From: Aristolochia californica
Taxonomy: Eukaryota > Streptophyta > Magnoliopsida > Piperales > Aristolochiaceae
DNA length: 64,000 nt
NCBI GenBank assembly: GCA_029961685.1
Contig: JARWKL010000007.1
Coordinates: 28,405,013-28,469,012, forward strand
Direction of reading: 5' to 3'
The position numbers and the translations under genes are program-made. The notes below the pieces were generated by a model. The model did not search any database, was not told the origin of the DNA, and was given only the letters and a program-made list of their open reading frames with translations. Positions 22,301 to 35,660 of this stretch are shown here, one piece after another. Numbering within the stretch: position 1 is the stretch's first letter; every line of letters starts with the position of its first letter.

Positions 22301-25300
22301 TAAATCACTTTACAATCAACTATGATTGTTAGGTTAGCTTTTTGTAAATTGGAAAAATAAAAGCTTGTTTGACTAGATAAATATCCCCCTACACGTTCAC
22401 TTGAGAATTTAATGAGCACTTGTTATTCATTTTAAAAGGTTTGGATCCATGGGTCGTTTGCATCTTCAACTTGATTCAAGCATGCATATTCATATTTCAA
22501 ACCAGTTAGGATTAATTAGAAATTATTTGGGGGTCACTAGTGGAATTTCCCATACTTGGATAACAAAACTTGTGTTCATTTGTTGTGTGTGAATAAATTT
22601 TCTTTACTTACATTCGTTATTGTTATAAATTATTTCCATACATAAACTCTAAAATTTTCATTTTTTGTGATCTATTTGTCTTATCTTTTGGTTTTACGAG
22701 AAAGTACACATCTAAAATGGAAATGCAAAAATATAGAGAGAGATAATTTCAAAAAGTCTTTGTAATTTTTAGAGATTGTAAATTCTTTTTAGTTTTTATA
22801 AATTAGATGATGCAATCGTCAGGAAAAGGGGGAGGCGGGGGATTTTCAACTGAGTGTTGCGTAAGTAATTCCTTACGAAACAAATGTAGCCCATTACTCA
22901 AGATTGAACAATAAATCACTTTTCAATCATATATGATTGTTAGGTCTGCTTCTTGTAAATGGGCAAAATAATGGCTTGTTTGACTCAAGTAAATATCCCT
23001 CTGCACGTTCACTTTCGAATTTAAATGAGCACTTGTTATTCTCTTTAAAAGGTTTGGATCCTTAGGTCATTTGCATCTTCAACAAGTTTAAAGCATGCAT
23101 AGCCATATTTAAAACATGTAAGGATATTTTATAAATATCTTTCTAATAAAATTCCAAGCTATTAGGGTTGAACTAGTGGAATTTCCCAAACATGGATAAC
23201 AAAACTTTTGTGTTCATTTGTGGTGTGTGATTAAATTTTCTTTACTTACATTTTTTATTTTTATTAATGTTTTCTATACATAAACTCTAAAATATTCATT
23301 TTGTTGTGATCTATTTGCCTTATCTTTTTCGTCTACGAGATAAAAGGAAAGCGAAAACACAAGTTTTAATTTAAGAAAAACGTACACATCTAAAATTGAA
23401 AATCACAAATGCAGAGAGAGATAATTCTAAAACATCACTTTCATTTTTGGGCATTGTAAACTCTTTTTTGTTTTTATATATTAGGTTTTTCAATCGTCGG
23501 GAAAAGGGGAATGCAGAGGGATTTTGAACTGAGTGTTGCATAAGTCATTTCTTACAAAAAAAAAATGTAGCCCAATACACATGAATTACCGATAAATCAC
23601 TTTACAATCATATATGATTGTTAGGTTAGCTTTTTTTAAAAGGGAAAAATAAAGGCTTGTTTGACTTGGGTAAATACCCTGCCGCATGTTCACTTGAGAA
23701 TTTAATGAGCACTTGTTATTCATTTTAAAAGGTTTGGATCCATAGGTCATTTGCATCTTCAACTTGTTTCAAGCATGCATATCCATATTTCAAATAAGTT
23801 AGGTTTAATTAGAAATCTCTTTCTTATAAAATTGCAAGCTATTAGGGTTGAACTAGTGGAATTTCCAAAACTTGGACTATAAAACTTTTGTGTTCCTTTT
23901 TCGTGTGTGAATAAAGTTTCTTTACTTACATTTGTTACTGTTACAAAAATTTTCCATTCATAAACTCTAAAATTTTCATTTTTTTTGATCTTTTTGCCTT
24001 ATCTTTTGGTTTTACGAGAAAGTACACTTCTAAAATGGAAATGCACAAATATAGAGAGAGATAATTCCAAAAAGCCTTTGTAATTTTTAGGGATTGACTC
24101 AGGTAAATATCCCGTTGCACTCTCACTTATGAATTTAATTAGCACTTGTTATTTTCTTTAAAAGGTTTGGATCCATAGGTCATTTGTATCTTCAACAAGT
24201 TTAAAGCATGCATAGCCATATTTAAAACATGTTAGGATCAATTATAAATCTCTTTCTTATAAAATTACAAGCTATTAGGGTTGAACTAGTGGAATTTCCC
24301 AAACTTGGATAACAAAACTTTTGTGTTCATTTGTGGTGTGTGATTAAATTTTATTTACTTATATTTTTTATTGTTATTAATTTTTTCCATATATAAACTC
24401 TAAAATTTTTATTTTTTTGTGGACTATTTGGCTTATCTTTTTCGTCTACGAGATAAAGGGATAGTGAAAACACAAGTTTTAATTTAAGAAAAAAATACAC
24501 ATCTAAAATTGAAATGAACAAATGCAGAGAGAGATAATTCCAAAAAGTCTTATTCATTTTTGGGCATTGTAAACTCTTTTTTATTTTTATATATTAGGTT
24601 TTTCAATCATCGGGAAAAGGAGGAGGATGGGGTATTTTTATCTGAGTGTTGTAAAAGACATTCCTTACAAAAAAAAAGTAGCCCGTGACTCATGATTGAT
24701 CGATAAATCACTTTCCAATCAATTATGATTGTTTGGTCAGCTTTTTGTTAATGACCAAAATAATAGCTTGTTTGACTCTGTGTAAATATCCCCATGCACG
24801 TTACTCGAGAATTTAAGGAGCACTTGTTATTCTCTTTATAAGTTTTGGATCTATAGGTCATTTGCATCTTCAACATGTTTCAAGCATGCATATCCATATT
24901 TAAAACATGTAAGGATCAATTAGAAATCACTTTCTAATAAAATTCCAAGCTATTAGAGTTAAAATAGTGGAATTTCTCAAACACGGATAACAAAACTTTT
25001 GTGTTCATTTGTGGTGTGTGAATAAATTTTCTTTACTTATATTTGTTATTGTTATTAATTTTTTCCATACATAAACTCTAAAATTTTCATTTTGTTGTGA
25101 TCTATTTGCATTAACTTTTTTGTTTACAAAGAAAAGGGAAAGTGAAAACTCAAGTTTTGATTTAAGAAAAAAGTACACATCTAAAATGGAATTGCAAAAA
25201 TATAGACAAAGATAATTCCAATAAGACTCTGTAATTTTTAGGGGTTGTAAAATCTATTTAGTTTTTACAGTTGAACTAGAGGAATTTCCAAAACTTGTTT

Positions 25301-28300
25301 AACAAAACTTTGGAGTTCATTTGTGGTGTGTGAATCAATTTTCTTTACTTACATTTGTTATTGTTTTTATTTTTTTCCATACAAAACTCTCAAATTTTCT
25401 TTTTGTTGTGATCTATTTGTCATATCTTTTTTGTTTACGAGATAAAGGGAAAGTAAAAACTAAAGTTTTGATTTAAGAAAAAAGTTCACAGCTAAAATAG
25501 AAATGCAAAAATTTAGAGAGAGATAATTCCAAAAAGTCTTATTAATTTTTAGGGATTTTAAACTCTTTTTAGTTTTTATATTTTAGGTTTTGCAATTGTC
25601 GGGTAAAGGGGGAGGCGAGGGGATTTTTAACTGAGACTGGCATAAATTATTTCTTACAAAAAAATGTAGCTCGTTACGCATTATTGACCTATAAATAACT
25701 TTAAAATCATCTTTGATTGTAACGTAAGCTTTTTGTAAATGAGAAAAATAATGGCTTGTTTGACTCGAGTAAATATCCCGCCACACGTTCACTTGTGAAT
25801 TTAATGACCAGTTGTTATTCTCTTTATAAGGTTTTGATCCATAGGTCATTTGCATCTTCAACATGTTTGAAGCATGCATATCCATATTTAAAAAATGTCA
25901 GGATCAATTGTAAATCTCATTCTTATTAAATTCCAAGCTATTTGGGATGAACTAGTAAAATTTACCAAATTTGGATAACAAAACTTTTGTATTCATTTTT
26001 GGTGTGTGAATAATTTTTCTTTACTTACATTTTTTATTGCTTTTAATTTTTTCCTTAAATAAACTCGAAAATTTTCATTTTCCTGTGATCTATTTTCCTT
26101 ATCTTTTTTGTTTACTGGATATGGGGAAAGTGTAAACTCAAGTTTTTATTTAAGAAAAAAGTACACATCTAAAATGGAAATGCACAAATATAGAGAGAGA
26201 TAATTCCAAAAATCCTCTGTAATTTTTAGGGATAGTAAACTCTCTTTATTTTTTATATTTTAGTTTTTGCAATCGTTGGGAAATGGGGGAGGGGTGGAAT
26301 TTTTAACAGAGTGTTGCAGAAGTCACTTTTTACAAAACAAATGTTGCCCGTTATGCTTGATTGACCGATAAAATACTTTACAATCATCTATGAATACTTG
26401 GTCAGCTTTTTGTAAATGGGCAAAATAATGGCATGTTAGAATTAGGTAAATATCCTGCCCCACGTTCTCTTGCAAATTTTTTGAGCACTTGTTATTATCT
26501 TTAAAAGGTTTGGATCCATAGGTCATTTGCATCTTCAACATGTTTAAAGCATGCATGTCCATATTTAAAACATAGTAGGATCAATTATAAATCTCTTTCT
26601 TATAAAATTCGAAGCTATAAGGGTTGAACTAGTGGAATTTCCAAAACTTGGAAAACAAAACTTTTGTGTTCATTTGTGGTGTGTGAATAAATTTTCTTTA
26701 CTTATATTTGTAATTGTTGTTAATTTTTTCCACACATAAACTCTCAATTTTTTTTTTTGTTGTGATCTATTTGCCTTATCTTTTTAGTTTTCAAGATAAA
26801 GGGCAAGTGAAAAACTCGAGTTTTGATATCAGGAAAAAGTACACATATAAAATGGAAATGTACAAATGTAGAGAGGGATAATTCAAAAAAGTCTGTAATT
26901 TTTAGGGATTGTAAACTCTTTTTAGTTTCTATATTTTAGGTTTTACAATCGTCGAGAAAAGGAGGAGGCGGAGGGATTTTTAACATAGTGTTGCATAAGT
27001 CATTCCTTAAAAAAAAATGTTGCCCATTATGCATGATTGAGAGATAAATCACTTTAAAATCATCTATGATTGTTTGGTCAAATTTTTTTAAATAGGCAAA
27101 ATAATGGCTTGTTTGATTCGGGTAAATATCCCGCCGCACGTTAACTTGGGAATTTAATGAGCACTTGTTATTCTCTTTATAAATTTTGGATCCATAGGTC
27201 ATTTGCATCTTAAACATGTTTGAAGCATGCATAAGGATATTTAAAATATGCTAGGATCAATTAGAAATCTCTATCTTATAAAATTCCAAGCTATTTGGGT
27301 TGAACTAGTGGAATTTCCCAAACTTTGATACCAAATCTTTTGTGTTCATTTGTGGTGTGTGAATAAATTTTCTTTACTTACTTTGGTTATAGTATTTACT
27401 ATTTTCCATACATAAACTCTAAAATTTTCATTTTGTTGTGATCTATTTGACTCATCTTTTTTTCTTACGAGATAAGGGGAAAGTAAAAAGAAACTTTTGA
27501 TTTAAGAAAAAAATACATATCTAAAATGGAAAAGCGCAAATAGAGAGAAGGATAATTCAAAAAAGTGTCTATAAATTTTAGGGATTGTAAAATCTTTTAA
27601 GTTTTTATATATTAGGTTTTGCAATCGTCGGAAAATGGGGGAGGCAGGGTATTTTTATCTGAGTGTTACATAAGTCATTCCTTACAAAAAATATGTTGCC
27701 TACTACACATGATTGACCGATAAGTCACTTTACTATCATCTGTGATTGTTTGGTCAGCTTTTTGTAAATGGGCAATGTAATGGCTTGTCTGACTCGGGTA
27801 AATATTCCCATGCACGTTCACTTATGAATTTAATGAGCACTTGTTATTCTCTTTAAAAGGTTTGGATCCATAGGTCATTTGCATCTTCAAATTGTTTAAA
27901 CCATGCATATCAATATTTAAAACATGTTAGAATAAATTAGAAATCTCTTTCTTACAAAATTCCAATCCATTAGGGTTGAACTAGTTGAATTTCCCAAACT
28001 TGGATAACAAAACTTTTGTGTTCAGTTGTGGTGTGTGAGTAAATTTTTTTTACTTACCTTAGTTATTGTTTTTAATTTTTTCAATACTTAAACTCGAAAA
28101 TTTTTATTTTGTTGTGATCTATTTGCCTTATCTTTTTTTTTTTTTACGAGATAAAGGGAAAGTGAAAACTCAAGTTTACAACTTAGAAAAAAGTGCACAT
28201 CTAAAATGGAAATGCACAAATGTAGACAGAGATAATTCCAAAATGTCTCTGGAATTTTTAGGGATGGTAAACTCTTTTTAGTTTTAGTATATTTGGTTTT

Positions 28301-31300
28301 GCAATGGTTGGGAAAAGGGGGAGGCGGAGAATTTTAATTGAGTGTTGCATAAGTCATTACATACAAAGAGAATGTAGCCCATTACACATGATTCACCGAT
28401 AAATCACTTTCCAATCATCTACGATTGATAGGTCAGCTTTGTGTAAATGTGCAAAATAATGACTTGCTTGACTCAGGTAAATATCCCACCGCACGTTCAC
28501 TTGTGAATTTAATGAGCACTTGTTATTCTCTTTAAAAGGTTTGGATCCATATATCATTTGCATCTTCAACATGTTTCAAGGATGCATATCCATATTTAAA
28601 ACATGTTAGGATCAATTAGAAATCTTTTTATAATAAAATTCAAAGCTATTACATTGAGCTAGTGGAATTTCCCAAACTAGGATAACAAATCTTTTGTGTT
28701 CATTTGTGGTGTGTGAATCAATTTTCTTTACTTACATTTGTTATTTTTTTTAATTTTTCCATACATAAACTCTAAAATTTTCTTTTTGTTGTGATCTATT
28801 TGTCTTATCTTTTTTGTTTATGAGACAAAGGGAAAGTAAAAACTAAAGTTTTGATTTAAGAAAAAAGTTCATATCTAAAAAGGAAATGCACAAATGTAGA
28901 GAGAGTTAATTCCAAAAAGTCTTAGGGATTGTAAACTCTTTTTAGTTTTTATATTTTAGGTTTTGCAATTGTCGGGAAAAGGGGGAGGTGAGGGGGATTT
29001 TTAAATAAGAGTGGCATAAGTTATTTCTTACGAAAAAAATGTAGCCCGTTACGTATGATTGACCGATAAATAACTTTACAATCATCTATGATTGTTACGT
29101 AAGCTTTTTGTAAATGGGCAAAATAATGGCTTATTTGACTCGGGTAACTATCCCGTCACATGTTCACTTGTGAATTTAATGACCAATTGTTATTCTCTTT
29201 ATAAGGTTTTGATCCATAGGTCATTTTCATCTTCAACATGTTTGAAGCATGAATCTCCATATTTAAAACATATCAGGATCAATTGTAAATCTCATTCTTA
29301 TTAAATTCCACGCTATTAGGGTGGAAATAGTGAAATTTACCAAATTTGGATAACAAAACTCATGTGTTCATTTTTGGTGTGTGTATAATTTTTCTTTACT
29401 TACATTTGTTATTATTTTTAATTTTTTCCATATATAAAATCTTAAACTTTCTTTTTGTTGTGATCTATTTTCCTTATCTTTTTTGTTTACTGGATAAGGG
29501 AAAAGTGTAAACTCAAGTTTTATTTAAGAAAAAAGTACACATCTATAAAGAAAATGCACAAATATAGAGAGAGATAATTCTAAAAATCCTCTATAATTTT
29601 TAGGGATATTAAACTCTTTTTAGTTTTTACATTTTAGTTTTGCAATCGTCGAGAAAAGTGGGAGGCAGGGAATTTTTAACAGAGTGTTGCATAAGTAATT
29701 TTTTACAAAAAAAATCTTGCCTGTTATGCATGAATGACTGATAAAATACTTTACAATCATCTATGAATATTTGGTTAGCTTTTTGTAAATGTGCAAAATA
29801 ATTGCATGTTTGAATTAGGTAAATATACTGCCCCATGTTCACTTGCAAATTTTATGAGTACTTGTTATTCTCTTTAAAATGTTTGGATCCGTAGGTCATT
29901 TGCATCTTCAACATGTTTAAAGCATGCATGTCCATATTTGAAACATAGTAGGATCAATTATACATCTCTTTCTTATAAAATTCGAAGCTATAAGGGTTGA
30001 ACTATGGAATTTCCAAAACATGGATAACAAAACTTTTGTGTTCATTTGTGGTGTGTGAATAAATTTTCTTTACTTACATTTGTAATTGTTGTTAATTTTT
30101 TTCATATACAAACTCTAAAATTTTCATTTTGTTGCGATCTATTTGCCTTATAAAAAAATGTAGCCCATTATGCATGATTGACAGATAAATCACTTTACAA
30201 TCATCTATGATTGTTTGGTCAACTTTTTCTAAATAGGGAAAATAATGGGTTGTTTGACTTGGGTAAATATCCCGCCGCATGTTAACTTGAGAATTTAATG
30301 AGCACTTGTTATTCTCTTTATAAGGTTTGGATCCATAGGTCATTTGCATCTTAAACATGTTTCAAGCATGCATAACCATTTTTAAAACATGTTAGGATCA
30401 ATTAGAAATCTCTATCTTATAAAATTCCAAGCTATTTGGGTTGAACTAGTAGAATTTCCCAAACTTGGATATCAAATCTTTTGTGTTCATTTTTGTGTGT
30501 GAATAAATTATCTTTACTTACTTTGGTTACTATTATTAATTTTTTCCATACATAAACTCTAAAATTTTCACTTTCCTGTGAGCTATTTGACTCATATTTT
30601 TTGTTTATGAGATAAGAGAAAAGTAAAAACAAACTTTTGATTTAAGAAAAAAATACATATCTAAAATGGAAAAGTGCAAATATAGAGAGATAATTCCAAA
30701 AAGTGTCTGTAATTTGTAGGGATTGTAATCTCTTTTAAGTTTTTAAATATTAGGTTTTGCAATCGTCGGAAAATAGGAGAGGCAGGGGATTTTTAACTGA
30801 GTGTTGCATAAGACATTCCGTAAAAAAAAATATTGCCTGTTACACATGATTGACTGATAAATAACTTTACTATCATCTGTGATTGTTTGGTCAGCTTTTT
30901 GTAAATGGGCAATTTAATGGCTTGTCTAACTCAGCTAAATATCCCACTGCATGTTCACGTGAGAATTTAACGAGCACTTGTTATTCTCTTTAAAGGTATG
31001 GATCCATAGGTCATTTTCTTCTTCAACATGTTTCAAGCATGTATATCGATATTTAAAACATGTTAAGATCAATTAGAAATCTTCTTCTTATAAAATTTAA
31101 AGCTATTACATTGAACTAGTGGAATTTCCCAAACTTGGATAAAAAATCTTTTGTGTTCATTTGTGGGGTGTGAATAAATTTTCTTTACTTACATTTGTTT
31201 TTGTTTTTAATTTTTTCCTTACATAAACTCTAATATTTTCATTTTGTTGTGACCCATTTGCCTTATCTTTCTTATCTACGAGATAACGGGAAAGTGAAAA

Positions 31301-31437
31301 CTCAAGTTTTGGTTTAATAAAAAAGTACACATCTAAAATGGAAATGGACATATGTAGAGAGAGATAATTCAAAAAAGTCTCTATAATTTTTAGTAAACTC
31401 GTTTTAGTTTTTATATATTAGGTTTTTCAATCATCGG

Positions 31438-31472
<35 letters not shown>

Positions 31473-34400
31473 CGCAGGGGATTTTTTACTGAGTGTTGCA
31501 TAAGTCATTCCTTACAAAACAATGTAGCTCGTTACGCATGATTGACGGATAAATAACTTTATAATCATCTATGATTGTTACGTCAGCTTTTTGTAAATGG
31601 GCAAAATAATGGCTTGTTTGACTTGGTAAATATCCCGCCGCATGTTCACTTGTGAATTTAATGAGCACTTATTATTCTCTATATAAGGTTTGGATCCATA
31701 GGTCATTTGCATCTTCAACTTACTTCAAGCATGCATGTCCATATTTAAAACATGTTAGGATCAATTAGAAATCTCTTTCTTATAAAATTTCACACTATTA
31801 AGGTTGAACTAGTGCAATTTCCAAAACATGGATAACAAAACTTGTGAGTTCATTTGTGGTGTGTGAATAAATTTTCTTTACTTACATTTGTTATTGTTAT
31901 TAATTTTTTCTATATATAAACTCTAAAACTTTCATTTTCTTGTGATCTATTTGCCTTATCGTTTTTGTTTACAAGATAAAGGGAAAGTGAAAACTCAAGT
32001 TTTGATTGAAGAAAAAAGTAAACATCTAAAAAGGAAATGCACAAATGTAGAAAGAGATAATTTCTATAAGTCTCTGTAATTTTTAGGAATAGTAAAATCG
32101 TTTTAGTTTTTATATTTTAGGTTTTGCAATTGTCGGGAAAAGGGGGAGGCTTGGGATTTTTAGCTGAGTGTTGCATAAGTCATTTATTTAAAAAAAAATG
32201 TAGCTTGTTAAGAAAGATTGACCGATAAATCACTTTAAAACCATGAATGATTGTTAGATCAGCTATTTATAAAGGGGCAAGATAATGGATTGTTTAACTT
32301 GAGTAAATATCCCGCCGCTCGTTGACTTGAGAATTGAATGTGCACTTTTTATTCTCCTTAAAAGGTTTGGATCCATAGGTCATTTGCATATTTAACATGT
32401 TTCAAGCATGGATATCCATTTTAAAAACTTGTTAGGATAGATTAGAAATCTTTTTTCTTATAAAATTCCAAGTTATTAGGGTTGAACTAGTGGAATTTCT
32501 AGAACTATGATAACAAAACTTTTGTGTTCATTTGTGGTGTGTGAATAAATTTTCTTTACTTTCATTTTTTATTGTTATTAATTTTTTCCATACATAAGCT
32601 CTAAAATTTTCATTTGGTTGTGATCTATTTGCCTTATCTTTTTTGTCTATGAGATAAAAGGGAAAGTGAAAACTCAAGTTTTGATTTAATAAAAAAGTAC
32701 ACATCTAAAATGGAAATGCACAAATGTAGAGAGAGATAATTCCAAAAAGTCTCTATAATTTTTTGGGATTGTAAACTCTTTTTACTTTTTATATATTAGT
32801 TTTTAGAATCATTGGGAAAAGGGGGAGGCAGGGGATTTTTAACTGAGTGTTGCTTAAGTCATTCCTAACAGAAAAAATGTAGCCCATTCCACTTCATTGA
32901 CCAATAAATCACTTTACAATCACCTATGATTGTTAGGTCAGCTTTTTGTAAATGGGGAAAATAATGGCTTGTTTGACTTTAGTAATTATCCCGCCGCACG
33001 TTGACTTGAGAATTTAATGAGCACAAGTTATTTTTTTTATAAGGTTTAGATCCATAGGTCATTTGCATCTTCAACATGTTTCAAAGCATGCATATCCATA
33101 TTTAAAACAGGTTAGGATCAAATACAAATCTCTTTCTTATAAAATTTCAAGCTATTAGGGTTGAACTAGAGAAATTTCCCAAACTTGGATAACAAAGCTT
33201 TTGTGTTCATTTGTGGTGTGTGAATAACTTTTTTTTACTTACTTTGGTTATTGTTATTGATTTTTTGCATACATAAACTAAAAAACTTTCATTTATTTGC
33301 AATTTATTTGTATTATCGTTTTTGGTTACGAGATAAGGGGAAAGTGAAAACTCAAGTTTTTATTTAAGAAAAAAGTACATATCTAAAATGAAAAAGCACA
33401 AATATAGAGAGAGATAATTCCAAAATGTCTTTGTAATTTTTAGGGATTGCGAACTCTTTTTAGTTTTTATTTATTAGGTATGCAATTGTAGGGAAAAGGG
33501 GAAGGCATGGGATTTTTAACTGAGTGTTGCATAGGTCATTCTTTAAAAAAAATGTAGCCCGTTACGCATGATTGACCGATAAATCACTTTACAATAATCT
33601 ATGATTTTTTGGCCAACTTTTTGTAAATGGCCAAAATAATGGCATGTTTGTCTCAGGTAAATATCCCCCAGCATGTTCACTTACAAATTTAATGAGTATT
33701 TGTTATTCTTTTTAAAAGGTTTGGATCCATAGGTCATTTGCATCTTCAACATCTTTAAAACATGCTTATTTATATTTAAAACATGTTAGGATAAATAAGA
33801 AATTTCTTTCTTACAAAATTCCAATCCATTAGGGTTGAACTAGTTGAATTTCCAAAACTTGGATAAAAAACTTTTGTGTTCAGTTGTGGTGTGTGAATAA
33901 TTTTTTTTACTTACATTTGTTGTAATTTTTAATTTTTTCTATACATAAACTCTAAAATTTTCATTTCATTGTGATCTATTTACCTTATCATTTTTGTTTA
34001 CGAGAAAAAGGGAAAGTGAAAACTCAAGTTTTCAACTTAGAAAAAAGTACACATCTAAAATGGAAACGCACAAATGTAGAGGGAGATAATTCCAAAAAGT
34101 CTCTGTAATTTGTATGGATTGTAATCTCTTTTAAGTTTTTGTATATTAGGTTTTGCAATCGTCTGGAAAAGGGGGAGGCGGGGGGATTTTTAACTGAGAG
34201 TTGCATAAGTCATTTCTTACAAAAAAAATGTAGTCTGTTACGCATGATTGATGATAAAAATATTTACAATCATCTATGATTGTTAGGTATGCTTTTTGTA
34301 AATGGGCAAAATAATGGCTTGTTTGACTCGGGTAAATATCCAACAACACGTTCAATTATGAATTTAATGAGCACTTGTTATTCTCTTTTAAAGGTTTGGA

Positions 34401-35336
34401 TCCATAGGTCATTTGCATCTTTAACATGCTTCAAGCATGCATATTCATATTTTAAACATGTTAGGATCAATTATAAATTTCATTCTTATTAAATTCCAAG
34501 ATATTAGGGTTGAACTAGTGAAATTTCCCAAATTTGGATAACAAAACTTTTGTTTTCATTTCTAGTGTGTGAATAATTTTTCTTTTCTTACATTTGTTTT
34601 TTTTTTAATTTTATCCATAAATAAACTCCAAATTTTTTTTTTGTTGTGATCTATTTTCCTTATCTTTTTCTTTTACAAGATAAGGGGAAAGTGAAATCTC
34701 AAGTTTTTATTTAAGTAAAAAGTACACATCTAAAATGGAAATGCACAAATATAGAGAGAGATAATTCTAAAAAGTCTATGTAATTTTTAGGGATAGTAAA
34801 ATTTTTTTATTTTTTATATTTTAGTTTTTGCAATTGTCGGGAAAAGGGGGAGGCGAGGGATTTTTAACAGAGTGTTGCATAAGTCATTTCTTTCAAAAAA
34901 CATGTTGCCTGTTACGCATGATTGACCGATAAATAACTTTACAATCATCTATGAATATTTGGTCAGCTTTTCGTAAAGGGCAAAATAATGGCTTGTTTGA
35001 ATTATGTAAATATCCCACCGCACGTTCACTTGCTAATTTAATGAGCACTTGTTATTCTCGTTAAAAGGTTTGAATCCGTATGTCATTTGCATCTTCATCA
35101 TGTTTAAAGCATGCATATCCTTATTTAAAACATGTTAGGATCAATTATAAATCTCTTTCTTATAAAATTCGAAGCTATTAGGGTTGAACTAGAGGAATTT
35201 CCAAAACTTGGATAACAAAACTTTTGTGTTCATTTGTGGTGTGTGAATAAATTTTCTTTAGTTACATTTGTTATTGTTGTTAATTTTTTTCCATACATAA
35301 ACTCTAAAATTTTCGTTTTTTTTGTTATCAAGTTGG
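16394..35336. repeat. 677-bp satellite array, block 3 (longest)
   Basis: Boxes near 16925, 17549, 18218, 18866, 19544, 20191, 20866, 21533, 22196, 22806, 23484, 24597, 25586, 26263, 26939, 27615, 28295, 28959, 29636, 30753, 31421, 32120, 32799, 33477, 34149 and 34824. Truncated monomers occur near 24097, 25269 and 30151, each a deletion of 200-400 bp. A deletion of about 45 bp in the TTTACGAGATAAAGGG segment is shared by monomers near 16815, 22698 and 24015 and marks common descent. No gene is visible in almost 19 kb. Confidence 0.95.
31445..31470 (+). repeat. Guanine homopolymer (26 G) in satellite G-box
   Basis: The third G expansion at the same place in the monomer. Confidence 0.85.
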
Positions 35337-35660
35337 TAAGGGTAAAAATGCCCCTTCTTCATATTTTTATGGGTCTCTATGATCTATGATCATAGAGGGG
35401 CCCCTTTACCATTCTGTAGAAATGGGCTATTCTATTTATTATGGTGGAGGGGCAATCCTTCTTGGTCCATTAGTTCCTGGGTCTTTCGTGCGGGGTAGAA
35501 CAGTTTGGTAGCTCGCAAGGCTCATAACCTTGAAGTCACGGGTTCAAATCCTGTCTCCGCTACATTTTTAGACATTAGGTGTAACTCCATTAATTGTTTT
35601 GGGATAGTAGGAAAGAAGAGGGAAGTTAGAACCACTACATCGTGGTCAACTATACCGAAT
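35337..35660 (+). other. Organelle-derived insertion (probable NUPT)
   Basis: About 325 bp of GC-richer sequence interrupts one monomer between TTTTCGTTTT and GCCTTATCTTTTTTG; the satellite resumes only about 10 bp further along. It contains a plastid-type trnfM. The flanks contain no recognisable coding sequence; I take them as organelle spacer by position. Boundaries are approximate (about 10 bp). Confidence 0.75.
35489..35562 (+). tRNA. Plastid-type initiator tRNA-fMet(CAU), transferred copy
   Basis: A 74-nt cloverleaf: acceptor TGCGGGG pairing with TCTCCGC, D arm with GTTTGGTAGCTCGC, anticodon CAT at 35523-35525 in GGCTCATAACC, and T arm GGGTTCAAATCCTG. The type is the bacterial-like initiator of plastids. 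The typical C1:A72 mismatch is changed here to T1:T72, and other single-base differences are likely. As a transferred copy surrounded by satellite it is probably not functional. No CCA is encoded. Confidence 0.85.

Noticed and set aside
16394..35336. Centromere assignment
   Set aside because: Satellite structure alone cannot separate centromeric, subtelomeric and interstitial heterochromatin, and no centromere-specific retroelement is visible.
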